A stretch of 64,000 nucleotides of DNA from Acetobacter fabarum (GCF_011516925.1 NZ_WOTG01000006.1:62001-126000), one strand, 5' to 3'; shown: positions 1-9,227, counted from the first letter of the stretch. Numbers and translations are program-made. Notes: a model not told the origin generated them from the sequence alone.

Positions 1-705
1 GTCACCAAGCTTTTGACCATATGCCCCGATAACGCTGGCACATCACGCCCGACCATTCAGGGGCAGGTAACCTGTGCGGATGCAAAAACGGGCGAGCTCC
101 TATTCTCGCTCGATGGCCCAACAGTAACCATGCGCCGCACCGCAGGCATAAGCATGCTGGGCATACGCCTGCTAGCCCGCAAACCTGTCCGTAAAGTGCT
201 GATTATTGGCACAGGTGCACAGGCAAGTGCCCATTGTGCAGCCTTGGCCAGCCTACACCCCCAGACAACAGTCTTTGTACGCGGTCGAACCCCCGAACGG
301 GCAAAAGATTTTTGCGAACGGCATCAGGCCCTGCCTCTCGACCTGCGCCCGGCAGCCCCACAGGATACCCGGTTTGATGTCATTATCACTGTGACACCAA
401 GCAGGGAGTGCCTGTACAATGAACAACCAGTTCCAGAAAGCCTGATTATTGGCGTTGGTGCTTTTCGGCCAGATATGATCGAAGTTGGACCGCGCACTGT
501 ACACGCAAGCCAGCTTTATGTTGATGACCCAATAGGCGCACCTAGCGAAGCAGGGGATCTGCTTCAGGCTGGCATGGACTGGGCGAACGTGCGCTCTCTT
601 GCTTCGGCACTCCATACTCCCCCCTCTTTGGAGCGGGCTGTTTTTTTCAAGTCCGTTGGATGTGCCGCGTGGGATCTGGCTGCCTGCCGCGTTGTGCCGC
701 ACTAA
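1..705 (+). CDS. Delta1-pyrroline-2-carboxylate reductase / ornithine cyclodeaminase family, 5'-truncated by window edge
   Basis: The reading frame is open from base 1, so the start lies outside the window; 235 codons remain where the family usually has about 310. The visible part starts at the family motif VTKL and continues with a substrate-binding stretch (LDGPTVTMRRTA). A Rossmann nucleotide-binding loop follows (IIGTGAQA). The C-terminal part keeps the D-P-I-G-A-P-S-E-A-GD segment typical of LhpI-like Delta1-pyrroline-2-carboxylate reductases. Such enzymes reduce Delta1-pyrroline-2-carboxylate to L-proline with NAD(P)H in the cytosol. The nearby HcnABC-like dehydrogenase (6223-9046) could supply that imine from D-proline or a related compound, which is inference. 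Ornithine cyclodeaminase activity cannot be excluded from sequence alone. Confidence 0.85.
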   Translation, partial: VTKLLTICPDNAGTSRPTIQGQVTCADAKTGELLFSLDGPTVTMRRTAGISMLGIRLLARKPVRKVLIIGTGAQASAHCAALASLHPQTTVFVRGRTPERAKDFCERHQALPLDLRPAAPQDTRFDVIITVTPSRECLYNEQPVPESLIIGVGAFRPDMIEVGPRTVHASQLYVDDPIGAPSEAGDLLQAGMDWANVRSLASALHTPPSLERAVFFKSVGCAAWDLAACRVVPH

Positions 706-724
706 CCCAGCCTGAGTGTCCCCA

Positions 725-758
725 CAGTCCATGCCCTCTTACACGAGGCCATGAACTG
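725..758. terminator. Hairpin between convergent genes, probable bidirectional terminator
   Basis: The arms CAGTCCATG and CATGAACTG pair with one G-T wobble. An inner CCTC/GAGG pair closes a loop of six bases. It sits exactly between the stop codons of two convergent genes (705 and 774). There is no strong T tract, so efficiency is uncertain. Confidence 0.5.
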
Positions 759-773
759 TAGGGAGTATTGTCT

Positions 774-1841
774 TTACGCAGGAATATTCTGCACAATGGC
801 AGCGCCAAGTTCACGCGTGCCCGCTGTGCCGCCCATATCTGGGGTGCGGGGTGTTGCCGGATTTTCCAACGTTTTTTCAATTGCCTGCATCACCAGCCCT
901 GCAGCTTCTGGCTCGCCCAGATGCTCCAGCATCATGGCCGCAGCCCATATCTGCCCTACGGGGTTGGCAATAAAGCGGCCTGCAATATCGGGTGCGGAGC
1001 CGTGAACTGGTTCAAACATGGAGGGGTAAGCCCGTTCTGGGTTAATATTGGCCGAGGGAGCAACAGCAATTGTGCCTGTAATGCCCGGCCCCAGATCAGA
1101 CAGAATATCCCCGAACAGATTACTGCCAACAACCACATCAAACCGTTCAGGAGACATGACAAACCGCGCGGCCAGAATATCAATATGGTACTGGTCCATC
1201 CGCACATCCGGATACTCTTTGCCAATCGCTTCAAACCGGGAATCCCAGTAGGGCATGGAATGGAACAGACCATTGGATTTGGTGGCGGACGTTACATGCA
1301 ACCGCCCTAGTTTACGGGCATATTCAAACGCGTAACGGAGAATACGGTCTGTGCCATAACGGGTGAAGACCGCAGTCTGCATAGCCCCTTCGGATGGTGT
1401 ACCTTCACCAAACACGCCACCTATCTGGGAATATTCACCTTCACAGTTTTCACGCACAATCCAGAAATCTATATCGCCGGGTTTTTTATTGGCCAATGGG
1501 CACGGGATACCCGGCAAAAGCCGGACCGGGCGCAAATTGACATACTGGTGGAACTCCCGCCGAATGGGAATAAGCAGCCCCCAAAGCGAAATATGGTCTG
1601 GAACAGATGGAAAGCCCACAGCACCCAGCAAAATGGAATCACTTTGCGAGAGCTGGTCAATACCGTCCTTTGGCATCATCTGCCCGGTGCGCAGCCATGT
1701 TTCGCAGTTCCAGTCATAATTGCGAAATTTTATTCCAAAATCGCAAACTTCTGCCACACGCTCCAGAACATTCAGGGCTTGCGGCATAACTTCCGTGCCA
1801 ATACCATCCCCCGGAATAACGGCTATTTCATAAGTCTTCAC
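774..1841 (-). CDS. Tartrate/D-malate-type beta-decarboxylating dehydrogenase
   Basis: This 355-residue protein belongs to the isocitrate/isopropylmalate dehydrogenase superfamily. The N-terminus has IPGDGIGTEV, the substrate arginine region reads VNLRPVRLLPG, and the C-terminal half has the metal- and NAD-binding stretch SNLFGDILSDLGPG followed by FEPVHGSAPDIAG. The length and the FHQYVNLRP segment fit the TtuC/DmlA (tartrate or D-malate dehydrogenase) branch rather than LeuB. It probably oxidises a 2-hydroxy dicarboxylate with NAD+ and Mn2+, with decarboxylation. The start is GTG with AGGA about eight bases upstream. It is the last gene of a minus-strand run with an M20 hydrolase and an aldehyde dehydrogenase. 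The exact substrate is not determined by sequence. Confidence 0.85.
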   Translation of the reverse strand: MKTYEIAVIPGDGIGTEVMPQALNVLERVAEVCDFGIKFRNYDWNCETWLRTGQMMPKDGIDQLSQSDSILLGAVGFPSVPDHISLWGLLIPIRREFHQYVNLRPVRLLPGIPCPLANKKPGDIDFWIVRENCEGEYSQIGGVFGEGTPSEGAMQTAVFTRYGTDRILRYAFEYARKLGRLHVTSATKSNGLFHSMPYWDSRFEAIGKEYPDVRMDQYHIDILAARFVMSPERFDVVVGSNLFGDILSDLGPGITGTIAVAPSANINPERAYPSMFEPVHGSAPDIAGRFIANPVGQIWAAAMMLEHLGEPEAAGLVMQAIEKTLENPATPRTPDMGGTAGTRELGAAIVQNIPA

Positions 1842-1886
1842 GCGGTTTTATCCTTATTACCAGATGAACAAACACGTCTTTTTCAA

Positions 1887-3056
1887 TCAGAGGGCATGCT
1901 CTTGCGCGGCACATATATGGGCAAGAGTGTGCCAGTAGCGCACCCCTCTGGTTATGATTGAATCGTCAAAATCATAATCAGGAGAATGGAGTTTATGAGA
2001 CTCCCCATTCCCGATCATGGCATAGGCTCCAGGCTTCTTCTGCAGCATGAAGCCAAAATCCTCGGAGGCCAGACTGGGGGTAATATCCATATCCGGCATT
2101 GGGCCACCCATTTGTGCTTCCAGTGCACGCATGGCTTTGCGTGCAAACTGGGTTGCATGGTGCTCGTTAACCGTAACGGGGTAAGGCTGATGAAAATTAA
2201 CCTGTATGGTCACACCATGGGCCACCTGTAGCCCACTGCACAGGCGTTGCAGCCCATCCTTGAGTTCATCAAGCACCACCGGGTCCAGAGCACGCAAGGT
2301 GCCTGCCAACCGGGCTGTTTCTGGCAATATGTTATCCGTTGTTCCTGCATCAAAAACACAAAAGGACACCACGGCAGGAATGGTGGGGTTCGTGCGGCGG
2401 GCCACCAGTAACTGGGCCTCCTGCACCAATGCTGCCCCAATGGTCAGCGGGTCTGTGCCCAGATGTGGCTGGGCCGCGTGGGACCCCTTGCCTGTAATCT
2501 GGATTGCAAAGCGCCAGCCACCCGCCATAATCGGGCCAGAACGAACCCCCATGCGCCCGGCTTCCAGCCCCGGCCAGTTATGCAGGCCAAAACAGTAATC
2601 CGTTGGGAACAGACCAAACAGACCTTCATCTATCATAACCTGTGCACCAGCCCCGCCCTCTTCCGCAGGCTGGAAAACAAAGTGTACCCGGCCGCATGGC
2701 GGTGGGTCTGCTTTAAGCAGTGCCGCAGCACCAAGCAGCATGGCGGTGTGCCCATCATGCCCACAGGCATGCATAACCCCGGGTGTGCAGGATGCCCACG
2801 GCGCTTGCCCTGCCTCGCTTACTGGCAGGGCATCCATATCGGCGCGCAGCATAATGGCGGGGCCTGCAATCCCCGTATCCAGCGTGGCGACAACCCCTGT
2901 TCCGGCAAGGCCGGTATGGGGCGCGTAACCCAGATTTTGCAGATACTCGACAACAAGAGCAGATGTTCTGTGCTCCTCAAACCTGAGTTCGGGGTGCGCA
3001 TGCAAATCCCTGCGTAGTTCAGCCAGAAAAGCCACATCAACAGTCAATGGTTCCAT
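1887..3056 (-). CDS. M20 family amidohydrolase (hippurate/N-acyl-amino-acid hydrolase type)
   Basis: The 389-residue protein is a full-length M20D metallopeptidase. Visible motifs are the MLRADMDALPV metal and catalytic Asp segment, the MHACGHDGHTAMLLGAA zinc-binding stretch, and FQPAEEGGAGA with the catalytic Glu pair. The C-terminal metal ligand region is SLASEDFGFML. These enzymes hydrolyse amide bonds in N-acyl amino acids, hippurate or indole-amino-acid conjugates in the cytosol. The ribosome-binding GGAG lies inside the end of the upstream aldehyde dehydrogenase gene, only six bases away, so the two are translationally linked. In this island it likely releases an amino acid or amine from an imported conjugate (inference). 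Confidence 0.85.
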   Translation of the reverse strand: MEPLTVDVAFLAELRRDLHAHPELRFEEHRTSALVVEYLQNLGYAPHTGLAGTGVVATLDTGIAGPAIMLRADMDALPVSEAGQAPWASCTPGVMHACGHDGHTAMLLGAAALLKADPPPCGRVHFVFQPAEEGGAGAQVMIDEGLFGLFPTDYCFGLHNWPGLEAGRMGVRSGPIMAGGWRFAIQITGKGSHAAQPHLGTDPLTIGAALVQEAQLLVARRTNPTIPAVVSFCVFDAGTTDNILPETARLAGTLRALDPVVLDELKDGLQRLCSGLQVAHGVTIQVNFHQPYPVTVNEHHATQFARKAMRALEAQMGGPMPDMDITPSLASEDFGFMLQKKPGAYAMIGNGESHKLHSPDYDFDDSIITRGVRYWHTLAHICAAQEHAL

Positions 3057-3062
3057 AACTGT

Positions 3063-4541
3063 TTACTCCGCCGCCATCAGCACGCTTTTAAGCCTCAGAT
3101 TAGCTTCAAACGCCTGCCTGCCGAGGTCTTTGCCAATGCCGGAACCGCCAAACCCGCCAGTTGGAATAACAAAGTCTGAAGAACGGCCATAACGGTTAAC
3201 CCATACCGTGCCAGCCTTGAGCGTACGAATGGCGCGCATGGCTCTGGGCAGGGAGGCAGTATGTACACCGGCTGCCAGCCCATAAACAGGGTGTTCAGCC
3301 AGCGCAAATGCCTGATCATCCTCATCAAACACCTGTATGGCCAGAACGGGGCCAAAGACCTCCTCCTGCCACAAGGGGCATTCTGCATTCTGAACCATTA
3401 CCATACCGGGGGAGAGGAAAACGCCACCGGTATTCGTATCCATACGTTTGCAGGCCACCAGTTCCTGCGCACCTGCATGCACACTCCCTTGCACCAGTGC
3501 GAGAATACGGTTTGCCTGTGGTTCTGAAATAATGGGGGAATACGCAGCGTTTTCATCCCACGGGGCTAATGCCTTTACTTGCCCGCACCGTGCAACAAGT
3601 GCTGCAATCAGGGGTTCGGCCACACCACGCTGCACAATAAGGCGGGAGCCGGTTACACACACCTGCCCGGCATTGCCCGTAAAGGCGCGAAAAATGCGGT
3701 CCGCCACATCATCCACACTCGGAATATCATCAAACACCAGTTGCGGGCTTTTCCCGCCCAGTTCCAGCGTAACCGGTTTTGGCCCGCTTTCAGCAGCGGC
3801 TTTCATGACAGCAATACCCGTGCGGGTGGACCCGGTAAAACTGAGTTTGCCAATAACCGGATGCCTGCAAATGGCCTCCCCCGTTGCAAGGCCCGTGCCT
3901 TGCACAACATTGAACAACCCTGCGGGCAACCCGGCCTCAACTGCCAGTTCGGCCAGCCTGACTACTGAAAACGGCGTCATTTCAGATGGCTTGAGCACCG
4001 TGCCATTCCCCGCGGCAAGAGCTGGCACCACTTTCCAGCTTGCCATAACCAGCGGAAAGTTCCACGGCGCAATGGCCCCGGTAACGCCGTAGGGCTCATA
4101 CACGGTCATGCCCAAAAGATTAGTGGCTGTTGCGGCTACGTCTCCGCCAACCTTATCACAATACTCTGCAAAAAACCTTATACCTTCAGCAAGGAAAGGA
4201 ATATCCCACCCAACTGTCTGGGCAATGGGGCGGGTGGAGCAGACTGTTTCCAGCCGGGCCAGTTCCATGGCGTTGCGCTCGACCAGATCAGCCCAGCGAC
4301 GCAGAACTTTTGCACGCTCGCGTGGAGCACAGCTTGCCCACCCACTCTGGCGCTGCACACGGGCAGCAGTTTGTGCGGCCTCGTCCACCAGATCAGCCCC
4401 GGCTTCTGGCAGATGTGCCAGAATGCGGCCATTCCCTGGGCTGGTTACGGCAATATCCGCCCCACCGGGCACAAGCTTGCCTGCCAGAAAATGCCCAACG
4501 GGCAGCGCTACATCTTCTGGACGAAAACCAAGATTGTTCAC
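3063..4541 (-). CDS. NAD-dependent aldehyde dehydrogenase (aminobutyraldehyde/betaine-aldehyde type)
   Basis: The 492-residue protein has the complete ALDH fold: PWNFP with Asn161, FTGSTRTG for NAD binding, LELGGKSP with the general base Glu260, and GNAGQVC with the catalytic Cys295. The spacing and length match betaine-aldehyde and 4-aminobutyraldehyde dehydrogenases. It probably oxidises an amine-derived aldehyde to the acid using NAD+. It is first in the minus-strand run ahead of the M20 hydrolase. The divergently transcribed class III aminotransferase (4787-6166) would produce a suitable aldehyde. The start is ATG at 4541. Substrate assignment is inference from neighbours. Confidence 0.88.
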   Translation of the reverse strand: MNNLGFRPEDVALPVGHFLAGKLVPGGADIAVTSPGNGRILAHLPEAGADLVDEAAQTAARVQRQSGWASCAPRERAKVLRRWADLVERNAMELARLETVCSTRPIAQTVGWDIPFLAEGIRFFAEYCDKVGGDVAATATNLLGMTVYEPYGVTGAIAPWNFPLVMASWKVVPALAAGNGTVLKPSEMTPFSVVRLAELAVEAGLPAGLFNVVQGTGLATGEAICRHPVIGKLSFTGSTRTGIAVMKAAAESGPKPVTLELGGKSPQLVFDDIPSVDDVADRIFRAFTGNAGQVCVTGSRLIVQRGVAEPLIAALVARCGQVKALAPWDENAAYSPIISEPQANRILALVQGSVHAGAQELVACKRMDTNTGGVFLSPGMVMVQNAECPLWQEEVFGPVLAIQVFDEDDQAFALAEHPVYGLAAGVHTASLPRAMRAIRTLKAGTVWVNRYGRSSDFVIPTGGFGGSGIGKDLGRQAFEANLRLKSVLMAAE

Positions 4542-4786
4542 GCTCTACTCCCCTGCACTGTGGCTGTTGCAAACGCCATTCAGGTCATTGCGGTATCGTA
4601 GTTTTTCTTATCCATACTGTTGGCGCAAATACTAAAACGGGGTGAATGGCAATTTAATGCTTTCTTACAGCCCCTGCCTCCAGAACAGCACAATCCGCTA
4701 TCGTAACGACTGGTTACAGCACCATATTTTCCGCCCGTACCAGCATAGGAAAAATAAGGCCAACAACACAACGGATACCAACAGCC

Positions 4787-6166
4787 ATGACTCCAGAGAC
4801 ACTTGTATCACTCGATCGTGCCCACCTGATCCATCCCGTCTCATCATGGCGTGATCAGGAAGAGCACGGACCGCGCATCCTGCAATCTGGTCAAGGATCA
4901 TGGCTGACAGATATTCATGGTAACAGGCTGCTCGACGGGTTTGCTGGGCTCTGGTGCGTTAACGTGGGTTACGGCCAGCAAAGTGTTGTGCAGGCCGCCG
5001 CAGAACAGATGACCCGCCTGCCCTATGCCACCGGCTATTTTGGCTTTGCAAGCGAGAGCGCCATTACCCTTGCTTCCCGCCTTGCGGCCGTAACGCCGGG
5101 TGATCTTAACCGGGTCTTTTTCTCCCAAGGTGGGTCCGATGCCGTGGATAGCGCCCTGCGCTTTATCCGCTTTTACCAGCATGCCCGTGGCACACCGGAA
5201 AAACGCCACGTAATTGGTCTGGCCCGTGGCTACCATGGCAGCACTTACACCGGGGCTGGCCTTACAGCCCTTGCGGCGTTCCATCGTAATGCAGATGTGC
5301 CTTTAGCCTGGCAGCATCACATCCCCAGCCCTGACCCCTACCGCCACCCCAAAGGGCCGGATGCCGCCGCCATTATTGCCGCCTGTGTAGCCGACCTCCA
5401 CAACAAGGTGGCCGAACTTGGCGGGCCAGAACACGTCGCCGCATTTTTCTGTGAGCCTGTGCAGGGTTCGGGTGGTGTTGCTGTGCCGCCGGTCGGGTGG
5501 CTGAGCGCCATGCGCAACGCCTGCCGGGAACTGGATATTCTGTTTGTAACGGATGAAGTGATTACCGGTTTTGGCCGCACAGGCCCCCTGTTTGCCTGTG
5601 AGCATGAAAATGTTGTGCCGGATATGATGACTGTAGCCAAAGGCCTGACATCTGGCTACGCCCCCATGGGAGCCGTATTCATGAGCGAGGGCATGTATGC
5701 CACAATCCGCGATGCAACCCCCGCAGGTGTTGCCGTAGGCCACGGCATGACCTACAGCGCTCACCCCGTTAGTGCTGCCATTGGCCTTGCCGTGCTGGAC
5801 CTTTACCAGAACGGGCTGCTTGAAAACGGCGTACGCTCCGGTGTGCATCTGGCTGAGCGCCTTGCCAGCATGAAGAACCACCCGCTTGTGGGCGATACCC
5901 GGTCCATGGGCATGCTTGCAGCCATTGAACTGGTGACAGACAAACAGGCCAAAACCAAGCCTGCGGCCTCGTTGGGTATTTCCAAAAAACTGGCCAGAAT
6001 TGGTTACGAAAATGGCGTTCTGTTCCGCGCCTTTGGGGATGACATCATCGGGCTGGCTCCTCCGCTGTGCATGACGCTGGAAGAAACAGATATTCTGTGC
6101 GATCGTATCGAAATCGTATTAAACACATTGCTGGACGACAAGGACATAGCCGCAGCAATTGCCTGA
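4787..6166 (+). CDS. Class III pyridoxal-phosphate aminotransferase (omega-amino acid/polyamine:pyruvate type)
   Basis: This 459-residue fold-type I aminotransferase has the N-terminal DGFAGLWCVNVGYG motif. It has the PLP-phosphate segment FFSQGGSDAVDSA, the cofactor Asp256 in FVTDEVITGFGRTG, and the Schiff-base Lys285 in TVAKGLTSGYAPMGA. These features and the length match omega-amino-acid:pyruvate and putrescine:pyruvate aminotransferases. It would transfer an amino group from a terminal amine to pyruvate, giving an aldehyde for the two aldehyde dehydrogenases of the island. It is divergent from the ALDH-M20 run across a 245-base intergenic region and is followed by the three-subunit dehydrogenase. 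Confidence 0.9.
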   Translation: MTPETLVSLDRAHLIHPVSSWRDQEEHGPRILQSGQGSWLTDIHGNRLLDGFAGLWCVNVGYGQQSVVQAAAEQMTRLPYATGYFGFASESAITLASRLAAVTPGDLNRVFFSQGGSDAVDSALRFIRFYQHARGTPEKRHVIGLARGYHGSTYTGAGLTALAAFHRNADVPLAWQHHIPSPDPYRHPKGPDAAAIIAACVADLHNKVAELGGPEHVAAFFCEPVQGSGGVAVPPVGWLSAMRNACRELDILFVTDEVITGFGRTGPLFACEHENVVPDMMTVAKGLTSGYAPMGAVFMSEGMYATIRDATPAGVAVGHGMTYSAHPVSAAIGLAVLDLYQNGLLENGVRSGVHLAERLASMKNHPLVGDTRSMGMLAAIELVTDKQAKTKPAASLGISKKLARIGYENGVLFRAFGDDIIGLAPPLCMTLEETDILCDRIEIVLNTLLDDKDIAAAIA

Positions 6167-6222
6167 GACACCGAGCCGTGGCGCACATGCGCCGCCACGG
6201 CCATGGCAGGAGATTCACCCTC

Positions 6223-6522
6223 ATGAAGGGACTTTTCCGACGTGTGTCCGAAACACAGCGGTCACCCATTACCATAACAGTAAACGGGCAACCCGTTACA
6301 GCGCTTGAAGGGGACACCATTCTAACCGCCCTCCTTCTGGCTGGCGGGCAGCTCCGTATGAATGAGTTTGATCAAAAACCAAGGGCAGGTTTCTGCCTTA
6401 TGGGAGCCTGTCAGGATTGCCGCGTATGGACCGAAAGCGGTGATGAACTGCGCGCCTGTTCCACCCCCGCCACCCCCGGCCTACGTATAGTGACAGCAGA
6501 GGTGCCATGGACAAGCCAGTAG
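6223..6522 (+). CDS. (2Fe-2S)-binding small subunit of HcnABC/opine-oxidase-like dehydrogenase
   Basis: This 99-residue ferredoxin-like protein has a plant-type cluster: Cys58, Cys63, Cys66 and Cys79 (C-x4-C-x2-C...C). The start at 6223 is chosen because GGCAGGAG lies about ten bases upstream and the protein then has the normal length. The longer open frame upstream overlaps the aminotransferase and has no signal. Its 3' end overlaps the next gene by 16 bases. In the known trimeric enzymes (HcnA, LhpF-like, opine oxidase gamma) this subunit relays electrons from flavin towards the respiratory chain. It is very likely the smallest subunit of a complex with the next two genes. Confidence 0.88.
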   Translation: MKGLFRRVSETQRSPITITVNGQPVTALEGDTILTALLLAGGQLRMNEFDQKPRAGFCLMGACQDCRVWTESGDELRACSTPATPGLRIVTAEVPWTSQ

Positions 6523-7892
6523 TTATTGTTGTCGGGGCGGGGCCTGCTGGCACACGCGCGGCACAAACCCTTACTCAGGCCGGCCTGCGCCCGATTGTGC
6601 TGGATGAAAACCGCCAGCAGGGTGGCCAGATATACCGCAGGCAGCCGGAAAATTTTGTGCGGCCAGCATCAAAGCTCTATGGCGCTTCCGCACGTTCCGC
6701 CACGGCACTGCATACAGCTTTTGCAGAATTACTCCCGCATATAGAATACCGCCCAGAAACGCTGGCATGGGGTGTTGTGGACCAGCAGGTGCTGGTGGAA
6801 CATAACCAGCGGGTAGAGGCCATTCCCTATGATGCGCTAATTATTGCTACCGGGGCTACCGACCGCATTATGCCCTGCCCCGGCTGGACATTACCCGGCG
6901 TGTTTACCCTTGGGGGTGCCCAGATCGCGCTCAAAGCACAGGCCTGCGCCGTTGGTGCGGCCCCAGTCTTTATGGGCACGGGGCCACTTCTGTATCTGGT
7001 GGCGTGGCAGTACCTCAAGGCTGGCATCAAGCCACGGGCGGTGCTGGACACGTCATCCCTTAAAACACGTATCAAAGGCCTGCGTGGCCTGCGCCACCGG
7101 CCCGCCATACTGGCACAGGGTGTGCGTTATATGGCCGAGCTCATGCGTGCTGGCGTGGCCCTGCATGCCGGTATTCAGCCCGTGCGCATAGAAGAACGGG
7201 ATGATGAAGATGGCTTGCGTGTAAGAGGTGTAACCTGGCGCAACAGCCGCGGGCAGTTACGCCATACCGTGGGCGATGCCGTAGGTATGGGGTATGGCCT
7301 ACGCTCGGAGACGCAACTGGCCGACCTGCTGAAATGCGACTTCGCCTTTGACCCCACATCCCGCCAGTGGCTGCCTGTTACGGACGAGGATGGCGCAACA
7401 TCGCAGCAAGGCGTTTACACCGCAGGGGACGGTGCAGGCATACGCGGTGCAGATGGCGCGGAATATGCCGGTGCTCTGGCCGCCCTGCGCTGCCTTGCTG
7501 ATCTGGGCTTGACTGTGTCTGCACAGGAAGTCGCACGTTTGCGCAAGGCGCTGGAGCCTATGACGGCCTTCCGCACCGGGTTGGAAACGGGTTTTCCCTG
7601 GCCATGGCGGAATGCTGCCTCCTTACCGGACGAGACTGTTATCTGCCGCTGCGAGAACGTGACAGCAGGTGATATTCGGCGGGCAGCCGGCTCGCTGGAT
7701 GCGCCGGAACTCAACCGTGCCAAAGCTTTTGTGCGTGTGGGCATGGGCCGTTGTCAGGGGCGCATGTGCGGCCTTGCCGGCGCGGAAGTTCTGGCAGCCG
7801 CCCGTAACATACCCATTGAACAGGCAGGCCGTATCCGTAGTGCGGCGCCCATTAAACCCTTACCCGCCAAAATCCGGGGTATTATGACATGA
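6507..7892 (+). CDS. FAD/BFD-type subunit of HcnABC/opine-oxidase-like dehydrogenase (HcnB-like)
   Basis: The 461-residue protein starts with a dinucleotide-binding motif (VVGAGPAGTRAA), has a second nucleotide-binding region in the middle, and ends with a BFD-like [2Fe-2S] domain. That domain is seen as CRCE followed by RCQGRMC. This arrangement is typical of HcnB, LhpE and OoxA/NoxA subunits of three-component amino acid or opine dehydrogenases. It overlaps the ferredoxin gene upstream and the HcnC-like gene downstream (ATGA overlap at 7889), so the three are one translational unit. Substrate is unknown. With a pyrroline-2-carboxylate reductase in the same island, a D-proline-like or N-substituted amino acid substrate is a reasonable inference. 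Confidence 0.88.
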   Translation: MDKPVVIVVGAGPAGTRAAQTLTQAGLRPIVLDENRQQGGQIYRRQPENFVRPASKLYGASARSATALHTAFAELLPHIEYRPETLAWGVVDQQVLVEHNQRVEAIPYDALIIATGATDRIMPCPGWTLPGVFTLGGAQIALKAQACAVGAAPVFMGTGPLLYLVAWQYLKAGIKPRAVLDTSSLKTRIKGLRGLRHRPAILAQGVRYMAELMRAGVALHAGIQPVRIEERDDEDGLRVRGVTWRNSRGQLRHTVGDAVGMGYGLRSETQLADLLKCDFAFDPTSRQWLPVTDEDGATSQQGVYTAGDGAGIRGADGAEYAGALAALRCLADLGLTVSAQEVARLRKALEPMTAFRTGLETGFPWPWRNAASLPDETVICRCENVTAGDIRRAAGSLDAPELNRAKAFVRVGMGRCQGRMCGLAGAEVLAAARNIPIEQAGRIRSAAPIKPLPAKIRGIMT

Positions 7893-9046
7893 GCCAGCCT
7901 GTTACCAACACCACTGCACGGGCCGATGTTATTATTATTGGCGGCGGCATTATGGGGGCTGCAACCGCGTTTTTTGCGCGCCAGCGGGGTTTGTCCGTTA
8001 TTCTGCTTGAGCGCGATCTGGTCGGCCAATATGCCTCGGGCACCAATTTTGGCAATGTGCGCCGCCAGGGGCGCTTTTTGCCCCAGCTCCCTCTTGCCAA
8101 CAGGTCCCGTGCCCTGTGGGACGACCTCCCCCGCCTGATTGGCGAAAATGTTGAATTTCTGCCCAGTGGGCATGTGCGTGTTGCTTTTAAAGCCGAGGAC
8201 AGCGCCCGACTGGAAAAATACGCACAGGACTGTAAACCCTATGGGCTGGAACTGGAGCTTTACAGTGGCCGCAAGGCTGTAGAGCGCTTTCCCATGCTCG
8301 CGGCAGATGTGGACTGCGCGTCTTTTTCCCCGCTTGACGGGCACGCCAACCCCCGCCTTGCCGCCCCGGCGTTTGGCCGTGCTGCACGGCGGGCGGGTGC
8401 AACTGTGCGGGAGGGGGCCGAAGTCAGCAATATTACACGCACGGCAGAAGATTTTGTGGTGGAAACAGCTGATGGCCTGCGCTTTACCGCCCCCCTGCTC
8501 CAGATTTCGAGCGGAGCATGGGGGCAAAAAATGGCTGCCGCGTTTGGCGAAAACCTGCCGCTAACCCCCAAAGCTCCGCAGATGGGGGTAACAGAACCTG
8601 TTCCCTACCGTATTCACCCGGTTATTGGCTATGCCTCATGGGTGGAGGAGGAAGGCGTTTATCTGCGGCAGGTGGAACGCGGTAATATTGTATTTGGTGG
8701 CGGGCTACGGGGCACTGTGGACCTGAACACCAAGCGGGCACAGCTTAACCCGCTGAACACTGTCAGGCAGATGCCGCATCTGGAGCGTATTCTGCCTGAC
8801 TTTGCACGCCTGCGCATTATTCGGACATGGACCGGTATTGAAGGTTATACCGATGATGATCTACCCGTTATGGGGCCAAGTGCCCGCGTGCCGGGCCTGT
8901 ATTACGCCTTTGGATTCTGCGGTCACGGTTTTCAGCTCGGGCCGGGTGTAGGGGCAACCATGGCGGACCTGCTGGCTACAGGCAAAACCGAAATTCCCCT
9001 TGAACCCTTCAGCATTGCCCGTTTTGCGGCTCCGGTCAGCCTATAA
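7889..9046 (+). CDS. FAD-dependent D-amino-acid-oxidase-fold subunit (HcnC-like)
   Basis: The 385-residue protein is a DAO/glycine-oxidase-type flavoprotein. The FAD site reads VIIIGGGIMGAATAFFARQ near residue 14, with acidic LLERD at the end of the second strand. The C-terminal FAD contact is GFCGHGFQLGPGVG. In HcnABC, LhpB and OoxB/NoxB this subunit oxidises the C-N bond of an amino acid, hydroxyproline or opine. The start overlaps the previous stop (ATGA), showing translational coupling. Together the three subunits form a likely membrane-associated dehydrogenase passing electrons to quinone. Cyanide production by a true HcnABC is not supported by anything more specific than family membership. 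Confidence 0.87.
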   Translation: MSQPVTNTTARADVIIIGGGIMGAATAFFARQRGLSVILLERDLVGQYASGTNFGNVRRQGRFLPQLPLANRSRALWDDLPRLIGENVEFLPSGHVRVAFKAEDSARLEKYAQDCKPYGLELELYSGRKAVERFPMLAADVDCASFSPLDGHANPRLAAPAFGRAARRAGATVREGAEVSNITRTAEDFVVETADGLRFTAPLLQISSGAWGQKMAAAFGENLPLTPKAPQMGVTEPVPYRIHPVIGYASWVEEEGVYLRQVERGNIVFGGGLRGTVDLNTKRAQLNPLNTVRQMPHLERILPDFARLRIIRTWTGIEGYTDDDLPVMGPSARVPGLYYAFGFCGHGFQLGPGVGATMADLLATGKTEIPLEPFSIARFAAPVSL

Positions 9047-9051
9047 TAGTC

Positions 9052-9088
9052 CCTGATCTGCCTGCCGGTTCTGGGCGGGCAGATCAGG
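9052..9088 (+). terminator. Hairpin after the dehydrogenase operon
   Basis: An 11-bp perfect stem, CCTGATCTGCC pairing with GGCAGATCAGG, lies just after the HcnC-like stop codon. No T run follows, so it may be a weak terminator or an mRNA-stabilising hairpin. Confidence 0.5.
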
Positions 9089-9227
9089 CCAAATATGCCC
9101 ACGGCATTATCTGTGGTCCTTTTTCCAACATACAGAAGGCTCTGCTGCATAAACCAAGAAAGCAGTAGCATTCTCCGCTCAGTTTATGTTGTCATATCGT
9201 AACGTTAACCAGACGGACAAAAACATC

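Noticed and set aside
6223-9046. A true hydrogen cyanide synthase (hcnABC) that would pair with the cyanide-assimilating nit cluster
   Set aside because: HcnABC homologues are mostly amino acid or opine dehydrogenases. The gene context here is catabolic with LhpI, ABC importer and aminotransferase, and nothing specific to glycine oxidation to cyanide is visible.
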